A stretch of 64,000 nt of DNA from Streptomyces lincolnensis (lineage in GTDB: Bacteria > Actinomycetota > Actinomycetes > Streptomycetales > Streptomycetaceae), in contig NZ_CP016438.1 in NCBI RefSeq assembly GCF_001685355.1, positions 2,046,001 through 2,110,000 on the forward strand. Reading direction: 5' to 3'. The translations under genes were made by a program, and so were the position numbers. Shown in pieces: positions 1 through 8,721 of the stretch. The notes under the pieces were generated by a model. The model worked only from the letters and a program-made list of their open reading frames with translations. It was not told the DNA's origin and did no database searches. How positions within the stretch are numbered: the stretch's first letter is position 1; each line of letters opens with the position of its first letter.

Positions 1-381
1 CTCGATCTTGCGGAGCGTCGCGGTCTCGATCTTCGGGTCGTTGCTGCGCACTATCCGCAGCAGCGGCTCCAGGACCGGGTTGTAGGGGTTGGAGCGCTGG
101 ACGCCGAGGCGGGCCAGACGGGCGCGGACGCGGTTGGAGGAGCCGGAGCGGGCGGGCTGGCCGGCGGGGGCACGGACCGTGGAGGTGTTCACGGGGCGCT
201 CGGGCACGACCGGCTTGGGGCGCGGCTGCTCCGCGGGCTTGTCGACGGGCGCGGCCTGGGCGTGCTGGACCGGCCCGCGGGTGTCGTTCTTCGCCTGCGA
301 CACGTTCGGCGCGGGCTTCGCCGCGGGGGCCGAGGCGGGCTCGGGCTTGGCGGCGGTCAGGGGCTGGGCCTCGTCTGGCAA
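1..381 (-). CDS. relA: RelA/SpoT-family (p)ppGpp synthetase, N-terminal part only
   Basis: The gene runs off the left edge, so only about 127 N-terminal codons are visible. They encode a Pro/Ala-rich flexible leader followed by a stretch (NPYNPVLEPLLRIVRSNDPK) that is characteristic of the start of the hydrolase half of Streptomyces RelA. RelA makes and degrades (p)ppGpp in the stringent response. The catalytic HD and synthetase domains lie outside the window. I chose the TTG at 381 because GAGGAG sits about 6 nt upstream and the next in-frame candidates would remove conserved sequence. The position downstream of apt and secF/secD on the same strand is the classical Streptomyces arrangement. 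A hairpin at 505-533 separates apt from relA, so relA probably has its own promoter in 382-500 in addition to any readthrough. Confidence 0.88.
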   Translation of the reverse strand, partial: MPDEAQPLTAAKPEPASAPAAKPAPNVSQAKNDTRGPVQHAQAAPVDKPAEQPRPKPVVPERPVNTSTVRAPAGQPARSGSSNRVRARLARLGVQRSNPYNPVLEPLLRIVRSNDPKIETATLRKIE

Positions 382-504
382 GAGGACTCCTCGTGCGCGA
401 TCCGGGTCCCCCGGTCAGGCTCCGGAGACCCCATGGTAGCGATCCTGCGCCCGAGGATCGCCTTCAGGCCGATGTGAGGGCCGTCTACTCGTGAAACACA
501 AGAG

Positions 505-533
505 GCGGGCACCGGATTCCTCCGGGCCCGCCC
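505..533 (-). terminator. Stem-loop terminator after apt
   Basis: A 7-bp stem (GGCGGGC/GCCCGCC) is stacked on a 5-bp stem (CCGGA/TCCGG) with a TTCC loop and a single bulged A. It lies about 54 nt beyond the apt stop codon, between apt and relA. There is no T-run, as is usual for Streptomyces terminators. The remaining bases between the two genes (382-504) probably contain the relA promoter, but I cannot assign boxes confidently. Confidence 0.6.
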
Positions 534-586
534 TCGCGGTGTTCCGCGGGTGACGCCGGGGTGTCCCCCGGGTGCCCGCGCCGGTC

Positions 587-1126
587 TCAGACCGTGAGCA
601 GCGCCTCCAGCGGGGCGCCGGACAGCGCCGGTTCCAGACGGCCGCGGCCGCCCAGGAAGCCCAGTTCCATCAGGACGGCAAGGCCGGCGACCTCGGCGCC
701 CGCCCGGCGGATGAGCTGGATCGAGGCCTCGGCGGTGCCGCCGGTGGCCAGGACGTCGTCGACGACCAGGACCCGGTCGCCCTGCGCGAGGTCCTCGGCG
801 TGCACCTCGATCTCGGCGGAGCCGTACTCCAGGTCGTAGGCCTGGCTGAGGGTCGCTCCGGGGAGCTTGCCCGCCTTGCGTACGGGGATGAAGCCGAGGC
901 CCGCGCGGACCGCGACCGGGGCGCCGAGGATGAAGCCGCGGGCCTCCAGGCCGACGATCTTCGTGGCGCCGGTCTCCGTGGCGATCCCGGCGAGGGCGTC
1001 GGTGAGCGCGGTGAACGCCGCCGGGTCCGCCAGCAGCGGGGTGATGTCCTTGAACATCACCCCCGGCTCCGGGTAGTCGGCCACGTCACGGATCCGGCTG
1101 AGCAGCAGCTCCTGAATGTCGGTCAT
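587..1126 (-). CDS. apt: Adenine phosphoribosyltransferase
   Basis: A 179-aa protein of the usual Apt length. Apt converts adenine and PRPP to AMP in cytoplasmic purine salvage. The PRPP-binding loop is visible as VLVVDDVLATGGTAEA near residue 120, and the N-terminal region (RDVADYPEPGVMFKDITPLL) is the typical Apt start. The ATG at 1126 overlaps the secF stop codon as ATGA, so apt is translationally coupled to secF. A much longer open frame continues upstream through secF in another frame, but it is only the shadow of that gene. The order secD-secF-apt-relA links purine salvage and ppGpp metabolism in Streptomyces, and a hairpin follows apt. Confidence 0.95.
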   Translation of the reverse strand: MTDIQELLLSRIRDVADYPEPGVMFKDITPLLADPAAFTALTDALAGIATETGATKIVGLEARGFILGAPVAVRAGLGFIPVRKAGKLPGATLSQAYDLEYGSAEIEVHAEDLAQGDRVLVVDDVLATGGTAEASIQLIRRAGAEVAGLAVLMELGFLGGRGRLEPALSGAPLEALLTV

Positions 1127-2244
1127 CGGCGCTTCCCCGACGGTCGGCCGCGGCCCCGGCTGCGGGCCGCGGGCTGGTTGCGCGGGCCGACGACCGCGTG
1201 GGCCTCGTCGTCCTCGGGCTCGTCCGCGGGCACCTCGTCGGTGACGCGGGTGTCCGGGGCCTCGCCCGCCGTGGCACCCTGGGCGCGCTTGGCGAGGACG
1301 CGCTTCTTCAGCGCCTTCATCTGCGGCTCGAGCTCCTTGAGGTCGGCGACGAGCGGCGTGGCGATGAAGATCGAGGAGTACGCACCGGCCGCGAGACCGA
1401 CGAACAGCGACAGCGAGATGTCGTTCAGCATGCCGGCGCCGAGGACACCGCCGCCGATGAACAGCAGGCCACCCACCGGCAGCAGCGCCACCACGGTGGT
1501 GTTGATGGAGCGGACCAGGGTGCTGTTGATCGAGCGGTTGGCGACGTCGCTGTAGGTCCAGCGGGTCTGCTTGGTGATGTCCCTGGTCTGTTCCTTGAGA
1601 CTGTCGAAGACGACGACCGTGTCGTAGAGCGAGTAACCGAGGATGGTCAGCAGACCGATCACCGTGCCGGGTGTGACCTCGAAGCCGACGAGGGCGTAGA
1701 TACCGACCGTGATGGTGATGTCGTGGATCAGCGCGACGAACGCGGCGATCGCCATGCGCCATTCGAAGGCGATCGCCAGATAGATCACGACGAGGACCAG
1801 GAAGATCCCGAGGCCCTGCCAGGCCTTGTTGGCGATCTGGTCACCCCAACTGGGGCCGATCAGGTCGGCGTTGATGCTCTCGGAGTCGACCTTCAGGTCG
1901 GTCGCCAGCTCTTCCTTGATCTGGTTGGACTTCTCGGTGTCGATGCCGGCGATCTGGATGCGCAGGCTGCCGTTGCCGAGCTTCTGCACGATCGCGTCGT
2001 GGCCGGAGGCCTCTTCCGCGTACGTCTCGGCCTGGGAGACCGAGGCGACCGTCTTCTTCGGGGTGGTGAAGACCGCGCCGCCCTGGAAGTCGATGCCCAT
2101 GTTCAGGCCGCGCACCGCCAGGCCGACGATGGCCGTGATGGTGATCAGGATCGAGATGCTGTACCAGATCTTGCGGTTCTTGACGAAGTCGTAGCCGACC
2201 TCGCCACGGTGCAGTCGGGCGCCGAGGGTGCCGAGCTTCGACAT
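1123..2244 (-). CDS. secF: Protein translocase subunit SecF
   Basis: A 373-aa inner-membrane subunit of the SecDF complex, which uses the proton gradient to help pull preproteins through SecYEG. The first membrane helix is near residues 27-45, followed by the SecF signature GIDFQGG (residues 50-56). A periplasmic loop and a block of five further helices follow, typical of the RND-like SecF fold. The C-terminus from about residue 325 is charged and basic, ending in an Arg/Lys-rich tail seen in actinobacterial SecF. The gene starts one base after the secD stop codon and its own stop overlaps the apt start, so secD, secF and apt form one tightly coupled unit. Confidence 0.95.
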   Translation of the reverse strand: MSKLGTLGARLHRGEVGYDFVKNRKIWYSISILITITAIVGLAVRGLNMGIDFQGGAVFTTPKKTVASVSQAETYAEEASGHDAIVQKLGNGSLRIQIAGIDTEKSNQIKEELATDLKVDSESINADLIGPSWGDQIANKAWQGLGIFLVLVVIYLAIAFEWRMAIAAFVALIHDITITVGIYALVGFEVTPGTVIGLLTILGYSLYDTVVVFDSLKEQTRDITKQTRWTYSDVANRSINSTLVRSINTTVVALLPVGGLLFIGGGVLGAGMLNDISLSLFVGLAAGAYSSIFIATPLVADLKELEPQMKALKKRVLAKRAQGATAGEAPDTRVTDEVPADEPEDDEAHAVVGPRNQPAARSRGRGRPSGKRR

Positions 2245-2245
2245 C

Positions 2246-4024
2246 TCACGCCTCCTTCGGGTCGACGGGGCCGGCGGTGGGAGCGGAGCGACGCGTGCGG
2301 CGCAGCGGAGGCTTGGCGCCCAGAGCCTTGGGGTCGAGGCCGGACCACTTGTGGCCGCTCGCGAAGAAGTTGCGGCGGGCCATGAGCGTCAGCAGCGGCT
2401 TGGTGAAGAGGAAGACCACGACGACGTCGAGCAGGGTGGTCAGACCGAGCGTGAACGCGAAGCCCTGGACCTTGCCGACGGTGACGATGAACAGCACCGC
2501 CGCGGCGAGGAACGACACGAAGTCGGAGACCAGGATGGTGCGCCGGGCACGCGGCCAGGCCCGCTCGACGGCGGGGCGGAGCGTGCGACCCTCGCGGATC
2601 TCGTCACGGACACGTTCGAAGTAGACGATGAACGAGTCCGCCGTGATGCCGATCGCGACGATGGCACCGCAGACGGCCGGCAGGTTGAGCGCGAAGCCGA
2701 TGGCCGGGCCGAGCAGCGACATGATCACATAGGTGAGCGCGGCGGAGACCAGCAGCGAGGCGACCGCGATGAACGACAGACCCCGGTAGTACACCAGCAG
2801 GTAGAGCACGACCAGGGCGAGGCCGATGGCGCCGGCGATCAGACCGGCGTGCAGCTGCTCGCCGCCGAGCGCGGCGGTCACCGTGGTGACGCTGTCCTCC
2901 TTGAAGGACAGCGGCAGGGCGCCGTACGACAGCATGTTGGCGAGGCCCTGGGCCTCCTCCTGGGTGAAGCTGCCGGAGATTTCCGCGTTGCCGGTGGTCA
3001 GCGCCTGGCTGACGCGCGGGTCGGAGACGACCTCGCCGTCGAGCACGATCGCGAACTGGTTCTGCGGGGGCTGGTTCTGGGCGAGCCGGCCGGTGATGTC
3101 GGCGAACTTCTTGGTGCCGCTGCCCGTGAAGTCCATGGTGACGGTCCAGCCGGCGGCGGTCGTCGTCTGGAAGACGGCCTGCGCCTTGTCGACGTCGGTG
3201 CCGTCGACCGCGGCCGGGCCGAGGATGTACTTCTGCCACTGGCCGCTCGAGTTGCCGCAGGCCACCGTGGGGTCGGTGGGCTTGGTGCCCTTGCCGGCCT
3301 CGGCGCGGACCTTCGGGTTGGTGCAGTCCAGGGCGGCGTACTCGGCCTGGAGCTTGCTGGTCGCGTCGTCGGTGGCGCCACCGCTGGCGGGCGGGGAGGC
3401 GGCCGGGCTTCCGGAACCGGAGGGGTTCGTGGACGGCGTGGCATCGGCGTCGGCCTTCAGGGCGTCGGTGACCACACGGCCCTGGGTGGTGGAGGTCGAC
3501 GAAGGCGTGGCGGAGGGGGATCCCGACGAGGTCGCCTTCTCGTCCTTGGCGCCGTCGGTCGCCTTGTCGCTCGCACCGCTGGAGGGGCTCGGCGACGGGC
3601 TGGTCGGCGTGCCGGCGGAGAGCTCGGTGGTGAGGACCGGCCGGAAGTACAGCTTGGCGGTGGTGCCGACCTGGTCCTGGGCCTCCTTGGAGTTCGTGCC
3701 CTTGGGGATGTTGACGATGATGTTCGCGTCGCCCTGGGTCTGAACCTCGGCCTCGGACACACCAAGACCATTGACACGGCGGTTCATGATCTCGACCGCG
3801 GTGTCCATGTTGGTCTTGTTGATCGCGGACTCCTGGCCCGGCTCCGTCTCGGCCCGCAGTGTGATGCTGGTGCCGCCGGCGAGGTCGATGCCGAGCCGCG
3901 GGGTGGTGTGCCCGGACAGGAACATGCCTCCGGTGAGCGCCACCATGGCGATCAGGATGAGGGCCAGCGAGCGCCCTGGCTTGCTCTGGGCGCTCGCGTT
4001 CCGGCCCCTCTTAGGTGCTGCCAC
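2246..4024 (-). CDS. secD: Protein translocase subunit SecD
   Basis: A 592-aa SecD, partner of SecF. Residues 19-36 form the first membrane helix, followed by the signature GIDLAGG (45-51). Five helices cluster in the C-terminal third, including the RND-type segment around IVAIGITADSFIVYFERVRD. Between residues about 138 and 220 the periplasmic head carries a Ser/Thr/Pro/Ala-rich low-complexity insert that Escherichia coli SecD lacks. The GTG at 4024 was chosen because GGAG lies about 9 nt upstream and the protein then starts immediately before the basic stretch and first helix. It lies downstream of yajC, separated by 130 nt that contain a strong hairpin. Confidence 0.95.
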   Translation of the reverse strand: MAAPKRGRNASAQSKPGRSLALILIAMVALTGGMFLSGHTTPRLGIDLAGGTSITLRAETEPGQESAINKTNMDTAVEIMNRRVNGLGVSEAEVQTQGDANIIVNIPKGTNSKEAQDQVGTTAKLYFRPVLTTELSAGTPTSPSPSPSSGASDKATDGAKDEKATSSGSPSATPSSTSTTQGRVVTDALKADADATPSTNPSGSGSPAASPPASGGATDDATSKLQAEYAALDCTNPKVRAEAGKGTKPTDPTVACGNSSGQWQKYILGPAAVDGTDVDKAQAVFQTTTAAGWTVTMDFTGSGTKKFADITGRLAQNQPPQNQFAIVLDGEVVSDPRVSQALTTGNAEISGSFTQEEAQGLANMLSYGALPLSFKEDSVTTVTAALGGEQLHAGLIAGAIGLALVVLYLLVYYRGLSFIAVASLLVSAALTYVIMSLLGPAIGFALNLPAVCGAIVAIGITADSFIVYFERVRDEIREGRTLRPAVERAWPRARRTILVSDFVSFLAAAVLFIVTVGKVQGFAFTLGLTTLLDVVVVFLFTKPLLTLMARRNFFASGHKWSGLDPKALGAKPPLRRTRRSAPTAGPVDPKEA

Positions 4025-4109
4025 CTTCTCGTACTCCCTCTCGGGCCGCCTCGCGCCGGATCAACGGGCGGGCGGCCATGAATGTGTCGGGATCCCGTGT
4101 GAGCTGCGC

Positions 4110-4152
4110 GTATGCCGGGGCGCGCGGCGGCGGCCCGCGCACCCCGGCATAC
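4110..4152 (-). terminator. Strong intercistronic hairpin between yajC and secD
   Basis: An 11-bp perfect stem (GTATGCCGGGG with CCCCGGCATAC), extended by GCGCGG/CCGCGC after one mismatch. It begins 3 nt after the yajC stop codon. Its position suggests partial termination or 3'-end protection of a yajC transcript ahead of secD. There is no T-run. Confidence 0.5.
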
Positions 4153-4154
4153 GG

Positions 4155-4697
4155 CTACTTCGCCTCGGAGTCGCCGTCGGTCTTCTTCGGCTCCTCGTCC
4201 GTCTTCGCGTCGTCCGCCTTGACGTCGTCCGTCTTGGCGTCATCCGCCTTCGCGTCGTCCGCCTCGGCGGCCGCGGCCTCGGTGGGCTCGGCGTCGGTGG
4301 TCTCCTCGACCGTGTCCTTCTTGCCGAGGTCCACGGACTTGGCGTCGCCGTCGGTCTCGGTGAGGGAGGAGGCGTCGTCCGGGACGACGTCGGAGTCGGA
4401 CTTCAGATCGTGCTCGACGCCGTGGACGATGCGGTTGTACTCGTCGTCGGTCAGGACCGCACCGATGGCGTTCTTCGCGAAGAGCAGGTCGACGCCCGGA
4501 CCGGCGTCGACGAGGACCGTGTCCTCGTTGACCTCCTTCACCGTCGCGTACATGCCCCCGATGGTGCGGATGCCACTGCCGGGCTGCATATCGTTCCGCA
4601 TCTGCGCAGCGGCCTGCTGCTTCTTCTTGGCGGAGCGGGTCATCAGGAACATGGCCCCGATGAGCACGATGAACGGGAGGAGGGTCACGAGACTCAC
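4155..4697 (-). CDS. yajC: Preprotein translocase subunit YajC
   Basis: A 180-aa YajC, the small accessory subunit of SecDF-YajC. One membrane helix spans about residues 3-20, followed by basic RSAKKKQQ and the conserved YajC core (GSGIRTIGGMYATVKEV) through about residue 90. The remainder is a long acidic tail not found in short YajC proteins. It ends in repeated KADDAKTD-type units and is very probably disordered and cytoplasmic. The GTG at 4697 is preceded by GGAAG. The gene heads the yajC-secD-secF-apt cluster; 4698-4872 upstream holds its promoter region but no clear boxes. Confidence 0.9.
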   Translation of the reverse strand: MSLVTLLPFIVLIGAMFLMTRSAKKKQQAAAQMRNDMQPGSGIRTIGGMYATVKEVNEDTVLVDAGPGVDLLFAKNAIGAVLTDDEYNRIVHGVEHDLKSDSDVVPDDASSLTETDGDAKSVDLGKKDTVEETTDAEPTEAAAAEADDAKADDAKTDDVKADDAKTDEEPKKTDGDSEAK

Positions 4698-4872
4698 GGG
4701 TCGGTACTTCCTTCACGCGACCGCGGTGGTGAGCGGCCTGATGGTTGGGGGGATGTGCACCGCCGACAAAGGCGGCATCGGCGGAGTCTAAGCGAGTCCG
4801 CGCGCATGGAACAACGCTCAGCATCCCACCGTGGTTCCTGCCGCGGCCAATGCGCGCGCCGTCACCGCGTCG

Positions 4873-5943
4873 TCACGTCCCGAACAGGTCCTGTTGTCCG
4901 TTTCCTGTGGCCGCCGAGCCGGGCGGGGTGAGGCCGAGATGCGCCCATGCCGCGGGTGTGGCGACCCGTCCGCGCGGGGTGCGGGCGAGCAGTCCCTCCC
5001 GGACCAGGAACGGTTCGGCGACCTCCTCCACGGTCTCGCGCTCCTCCCCCACCGCGACCGCCAGGGTGGACAGGCCGACCGGGCCGCCGCCGAACAGTTT
5101 GAGCAGGGCCTCCAGGACGCCCCGGTCCAGGCGGTCGAGGCCGCGGGCGTCGACCTCGTAGACGGCGAGGGCCGCCTCGGCGATGTCGCGGGTGATCAGA
5201 CCGTCGGCCTTGACCTGGGCGTAGTCGCGCACCCGGCGCAGCAGCCGGTTGGCGATACGGGGCGTGCCGCGGGAGCGGCCGGCGATCTCGGCGGCACCGT
5301 CGGCCTCGATCTCGACGTCGAGCAGGTTCGCCGAGCGGTGGATGACGCGCTCCAGCTCAAGGGGCTCGTAGAACTCCATGTGCGCGGTGAAGCCGAAGCG
5401 GTCGCGCAGCGGCGGCGGCAGCAGGCCAGCGCGGGTGGTGGCGCCGACCAGGGTGAAGGGAGGCAGCTCCAGGGGGATGGCGGTGGCGCCGGGGCCCTTG
5501 CCGACGATGACGTCGACCCGGAAGTCCTCCATCGCCATGTACAGCATCTCCTCGGCGGGCCTCGACATGCGGTGGATCTCGTCGAGGAAGAGGACCTCGC
5601 CCTCCTGGAGGGAGGACAGGATCGCGGCGAGGTCGCCGGCGTGCTGGATCGCGGGGCCGCTGGTGATGCGGATCGGGGCGTTCATCTCGGCCGCGATGAT
5701 CATCGACAGGGTGGTCTTGCCGAGGCCGGGGGCGCCGGACAGGAGCACGTGGTCGGCGGTGGCCCCGCGCGCGCGTGCCGCCCGGAGCACCAGGTCGAGC
5801 TGTTCGCGGACCTTCTCCTGGCCGATGAACTCGCCCAGGTCCTTGGGGCGCAGGGCGGCCTCGACGGCCTGGTCCTCCCGGTCGGCGCCGGAGTCCACCA
5901 GTCGCTCCGCGGCGGACTCGTCGGCCGTGTCGTCCCAGTTCAT
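4873..5943 (-). CDS. ruvB: Holliday junction branch migration ATPase RuvB
   Basis: A 356-aa AAA+ motor of the RuvABC resolvasome, which drives branch migration of Holliday junctions during recombinational repair. Visible motifs are Walker [10 protein letters not shown] (about residues 69-77), Walker B LFLDEIHR, sensor region [19 protein letters not shown] and the C-terminal winged-helix DNA-binding domain. The N-terminus is slightly longer and more acidic than that of E. coli RuvB. It starts 25 nt after the ruvA stop, so ruvC-ruvA-ruvB form one operon in that transcription order. Confidence 0.96.
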   Translation of the reverse strand: MNWDDTADESAAERLVDSGADREDQAVEAALRPKDLGEFIGQEKVREQLDLVLRAARARGATADHVLLSGAPGLGKTTLSMIIAAEMNAPIRITSGPAIQHAGDLAAILSSLQEGEVLFLDEIHRMSRPAEEMLYMAMEDFRVDVIVGKGPGATAIPLELPPFTLVGATTRAGLLPPPLRDRFGFTAHMEFYEPLELERVIHRSANLLDVEIEADGAAEIAGRSRGTPRIANRLLRRVRDYAQVKADGLITRDIAEAALAVYEVDARGLDRLDRGVLEALLKLFGGGPVGLSTLAVAVGEERETVEEVAEPFLVREGLLARTPRGRVATPAAWAHLGLTPPGSAATGNGQQDLFGT

Positions 5944-5968
5944 GTGATGTGCCTCGGTATCCGGTGGG

Positions 5969-6574
5969 TCAGCGGGCGCGGTTCAGGGTCTGAAGGGCCG
6001 CCTTCAGCAGGTGGCCGACCTGGGGCGTGCCCCCGGCGGCCTCGGCCTGCGGCGCCACCGCGGAGACGGCCTCGTCGGCCTCGCGGGTCGCGTACCCCAG
6101 GCCGATCAGGGCCGCGTGCAGCTGGTCGCGCCAGCCCTGGGTGACCGGGGCACCGATCGCGGGGGCGCCGACGGGCTCGCCCAGGCGGTCCTTCAGTTCG
6201 AGGAGGAGCTTCTGGGCGCCCTTCTTGCCGATGCCGGGGACGGCGATGAGCGCCTTCTCGTCGCCCGTCGCGACGGCCCGGCGCAGTGCGTCCGGGCTGT
6301 GCACGGCCAGCATCGACTGGGCCAGCCGCGGGCCGACTCCGCTCGCGGTCTGGAGCAGTTCGAAGACCTGGCGTTCGTCGTCGTCCACGAAGCCGTACAG
6401 GGTCAGCGAGTCCTCACGGACGACGAGAGAGGTCGCGAGCTTGGCCGGCCGGCCGAGCCGGAGCGTGGAGAGGGTGTTCGGCGTGCACTGGACGGCCATG
6501 CCGACACCGCCCACCTCGACCACCGCGGCGTCGGGAGCGAGTGCGGCGACGGTCCCGCTGACGAAGGCGATCAT
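5969..6574 (-). CDS. ruvA: Holliday junction DNA-binding protein RuvA
   Basis: A 201-aa RuvA, the tetrameric junction-binding partner of RuvB. The N-terminal OB-fold begins [20 protein letters not shown]. The middle domain has helix-hairpin-helix elements ([13 protein letters not shown] and [17 protein letters not shown]). The C-terminal domain III, which contacts RuvB, ends at [12 protein letters not shown]. The ATG at 6574 overlaps the ruvC stop as ATGA, indicating translational coupling. Confidence 0.96.
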   Translation of the reverse strand: MIAFVSGTVAALAPDAAVVEVGGVGMAVQCTPNTLSTLRLGRPAKLATSLVVREDSLTLYGFVDDDERQVFELLQTASGVGPRLAQSMLAVHSPDALRRAVATGDEKALIAVPGIGKKGAQKLLLELKDRLGEPVGAPAIGAPVTQGWRDQLHAALIGLGYATREADEAVSAVAPQAEAAGGTPQVGHLLKAALQTLNRAR

Positions 6575-7101
6575 GCCCTACGGCCTTTCGTTGCGTGCAG
6601 GGCGACGGCCTGCTGGAGTCGGTTCTGGGCGGGGGCGCGCCAGATGTGGCAGATGGCGAGCGCGAGGGCGTCGGCCGCGTCGGCGGGCTTCGGGGGTGCG
6701 TCGAGCCGCAGCAGCCGGGTGACCATGGCACCGACCTGGGCCTTGTCCGCGCGGCCGCTGCCGGTGACGGCGGCCTTGACCTCGCTGGGCGTGTGCAGGG
6801 CGACGGGGATGCCGCGCCGGGCGGCGCAGAGCATCGCGACGGCGCTGGCCTGGGCGGTACCCATGACCGTACGGACGTTGTGCTGGCTGAACACCCGCTC
6901 CACGGCGACGCATTCGGGCCGGTGCTCGTCCAGCCACTGTTCGATGCCCTGCTCGACGGCGACGAGCCGCTGCCCCAACTCGGCGTCCGCGGGCGTGCGG
7001 ACGACGCCGACGCCGAGCATGGTGAGCGGCCGTCCCGCGACGCCCTCGACCACACCGACACCGCAACGCGTCAGTCCCGGGTCCACCCCCAGTACGCGCA
7101 C
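6571..7101 (-). CDS. ruvC: Crossover junction endodeoxyribonuclease RuvC
   Basis: A 176-aa RuvC, the Mg-dependent nuclease that resolves Holliday junctions. The RNase H-like fold starts at [20 protein letters not shown], in which the first catalytic aspartate is visible. Other acidic residues lie at VAVERVF and near the C-terminal [12 protein letters not shown]. The GTG at 7101 fits the family start. It is first in the ruvC-ruvA-ruvB operon. The 200 nt upstream (7102-7301) contain the yebC terminator and presumably the ruvC promoter. Confidence 0.95.
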   Translation of the reverse strand: MRVLGVDPGLTRCGVGVVEGVAGRPLTMLGVGVVRTPADAELGQRLVAVEQGIEQWLDEHRPECVAVERVFSQHNVRTVMGTAQASAVAMLCAARRGIPVALHTPSEVKAAVTGSGRADKAQVGAMVTRLLRLDAPPKPADAADALALAICHIWRAPAQNRLQQAVALHATKGRRA

Positions 7102-7242
7102 CCGCGCTCCCCTCTTTGCGGCTGAGCCGCCGCCGCTCTCGCGGACGTGGCCGAGCGCCGTCGGGGTTGCTCAATTCTTGGCTGCGGCCCGTGGACGGCG
7201 ATCTTTGACTGTCGTCAGGCTATCCGCTGCCACCGACAACAG

Positions 7243-7278
7243 CGGCGGGCCGGCGGGACGTGTCCCAACGGCCCGCCG
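7243..7278 (-). terminator. Stem-loop terminator after yebC
   Basis: A perfect 9-bp stem (CGGCGGGCC/GGCCCGCCG) encloses a second perfect 5-bp stem (GGGAC/GTCCC). It starts about 24 nt after the yebC stop and ends yebC transcription before ruvC. Confidence 0.7.
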
Positions 7279-7301
7279 AAACGGCTCAGCTCGCGGCAGC
7301 G

Positions 7302-8054
7302 CTACGCGTCGACCTTCTCCATGACCTCGTCGCTGACGTCGAAGTTGGCGAAGACGTTCTGGACGTCGTCGCTGTCCTCGAGCGCGTCGATCAGCTTGAA
7401 GATCTTCCTGGCGCCCTCCTCGTCCAGCTCGACCTGCATGGTCGGGACGAAGTTGGCGTCGGCGGAGTCGTAGTCGATCCCGGCGTCCTGGAGGGCGGTG
7501 CGGACGGCGACCAGGTCGGTGGCCTCGCTGAGGATCTCGAAGGACTCGCCGAGGTCGTTGACCTCTTCGGCGCCCGCGTCCAGGACCGCTCCGAGGACGT
7601 CGTCCTCGCCCAGCTCGCCCTTGGGGACGATGACGACGCCCTTGCGGTTGAAGAGGTACGACACCGAGCCCGGGTCGGCCATCGAGCCGCCGTTGCGGGT
7701 CATGGCGACGCGGACGTCGGAGGCGGCGCGGTTGCGGTTGTCGGTGAGGCACTCGATGAGCACCGCGACACCGTTGGGGCCGTAACCCTCGTACATGATC
7801 GTCTCGTAGTCGGCGCCACCGGCCTCAAGCCCACCGCCGCGCTTGATCGCGGAGTCGATGTTCTTGTTCGGGACCGAGCTCTTCTTCGCCTTCTGGACGG
7901 CGTCGTACAGCGTCGGGTTGCCGTCGAGGTCCACGCCGCCCATGCGCGCCGCGACCTCGATGTTCTTGATCAGCTTCGCGAAGAGCTTGCCGCGCTTGGC
8001 GTCGATCACGGCCTTCTTGTGCTTCGTCGTGGCCCATTTAGAGTGGCCGGACAT
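7302..8054 (-). CDS. yebC: YebC/PmpR-family protein
   Basis: A 250-aa member of the YebC family, of standard length. It starts with the invariant [23 protein letters not shown] and contains the conserved acidic middle region ([19 protein letters not shown]). Family members have been described as DNA-binding regulators and, more recently, as factors that relieve ribosome stalling at proline-rich stretches; the sequence alone does not decide. The second role would suit a proteome with many Pro-rich proteins such as the BluB-CobT fusion here. The ATG at 8054 is preceded by GGAGAC. It lies between pdxT and ruvC and has its own downstream terminator. Confidence 0.93.
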   Translation of the reverse strand: MSGHSKWATTKHKKAVIDAKRGKLFAKLIKNIEVAARMGGVDLDGNPTLYDAVQKAKKSSVPNKNIDSAIKRGGGLEAGGADYETIMYEGYGPNGVAVLIECLTDNRNRAASDVRVAMTRNGGSMADPGSVSYLFNRKGVVIVPKGELGEDDVLGAVLDAGAEEVNDLGESFEILSEATDLVAVRTALQDAGIDYDSADANFVPTMQVELDEEGARKIFKLIDALEDSDDVQNVFANFDVSDEVMEKVDA

Positions 8055-8103
8055 CTGCCTGTCTCCTTCGCGTAACCCATCCAGATACGAACTGCCAGAG
8101 ATC

Positions 8104-8721
8104 CTACAAGGACTCGGCCGCCCGGTTGGCGCGCACCATGTCGACAAAGAGCGCGTGCACGCGGTGGTCGCCGGTCAGTTCGGGGTGGAACGACGTGGCG
8201 AGCGCGTTGCCCTGGCGGACCGCGACGATGTGGCCGTCGTGCTCGGCGAGCACCTCGGCCTCGGCGCCGACGGACTCCACCCAGGGGGCGCGGATGAACA
8301 CGCCCTCCACAGGATCGCCCTCGATGCCCTTGACGTCGACCGCCGCTTCGAAGGACTCGTTCTGACGTCCGAAGGCGTTGCGGCGCACGATCATGTCGAT
8401 GCCGCCGATCGTCTCCTGGCCCGAGCGCGGGTCGAGGATCTTGTCGGCGAGCATGATCAGGCCCGCGCAGGTGCCGTAGACGGGCATGCCGTCGCGCACG
8501 CGCGCGCGGAGGGGCTCCATCACGCCGAAGAGGACGGCCAGTTTGGAGATGGTGGTGGACTCGCCGCCGGGGATGACGAGGGCGTCCACCTCGGCGAGTT
8601 CCTCGGGGCGCCGCACCGGCCTGGCCACGGCGTCGGCCGCGGCCAGGGCGATGAGGTGCTCCCGTACGTCGCCCTGGAGTGCGAGTACTCCGACGACGGG
8701 AGAGGCCGTGGGAGAGGTCAT
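8104..8721 (-). CDS. pdxT: Pyridoxal 5'-phosphate synthase glutaminase subunit PdxT
   Basis: A 205-aa class I glutamine amidotransferase that supplies ammonia to PdxS for de novo PLP synthesis. Visible motifs are the oxyanion-strand GGEST, the nucleophile elbow [11 protein letters not shown], and the His/Glu pair in [11 protein letters not shown]. The ATG at 8721 shares one base with the pdxS stop codon (TGATG), so the two subunits are translationally coupled, as expected for a 12:12 complex. Confidence 0.96.
   Translation of the reverse strand: MTSPTASPVVGVLALQGDVREHLIALAAADAVARPVRRPEELAEVDALVIPGGESTTISKLAVLFGVMEPLRARVRDGMPVYGTCAGLIMLADKILDPRSGQETIGGIDMIVRRNAFGRQNESFEAAVDVKGIEGDPVEGVFIRAPWVESVGAEAEVLAEHDGHIVAVRQGNALATSFHPELTGDHRVHALFVDMVRANRAAESL

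Noticed and set aside
587-1762. A long open frame that reads through apt into the secF region
   Set aside because: Only the apt part (from 1126) has family sequence; the upstream part is an Arg/His/Pro-rich shadow of secF.
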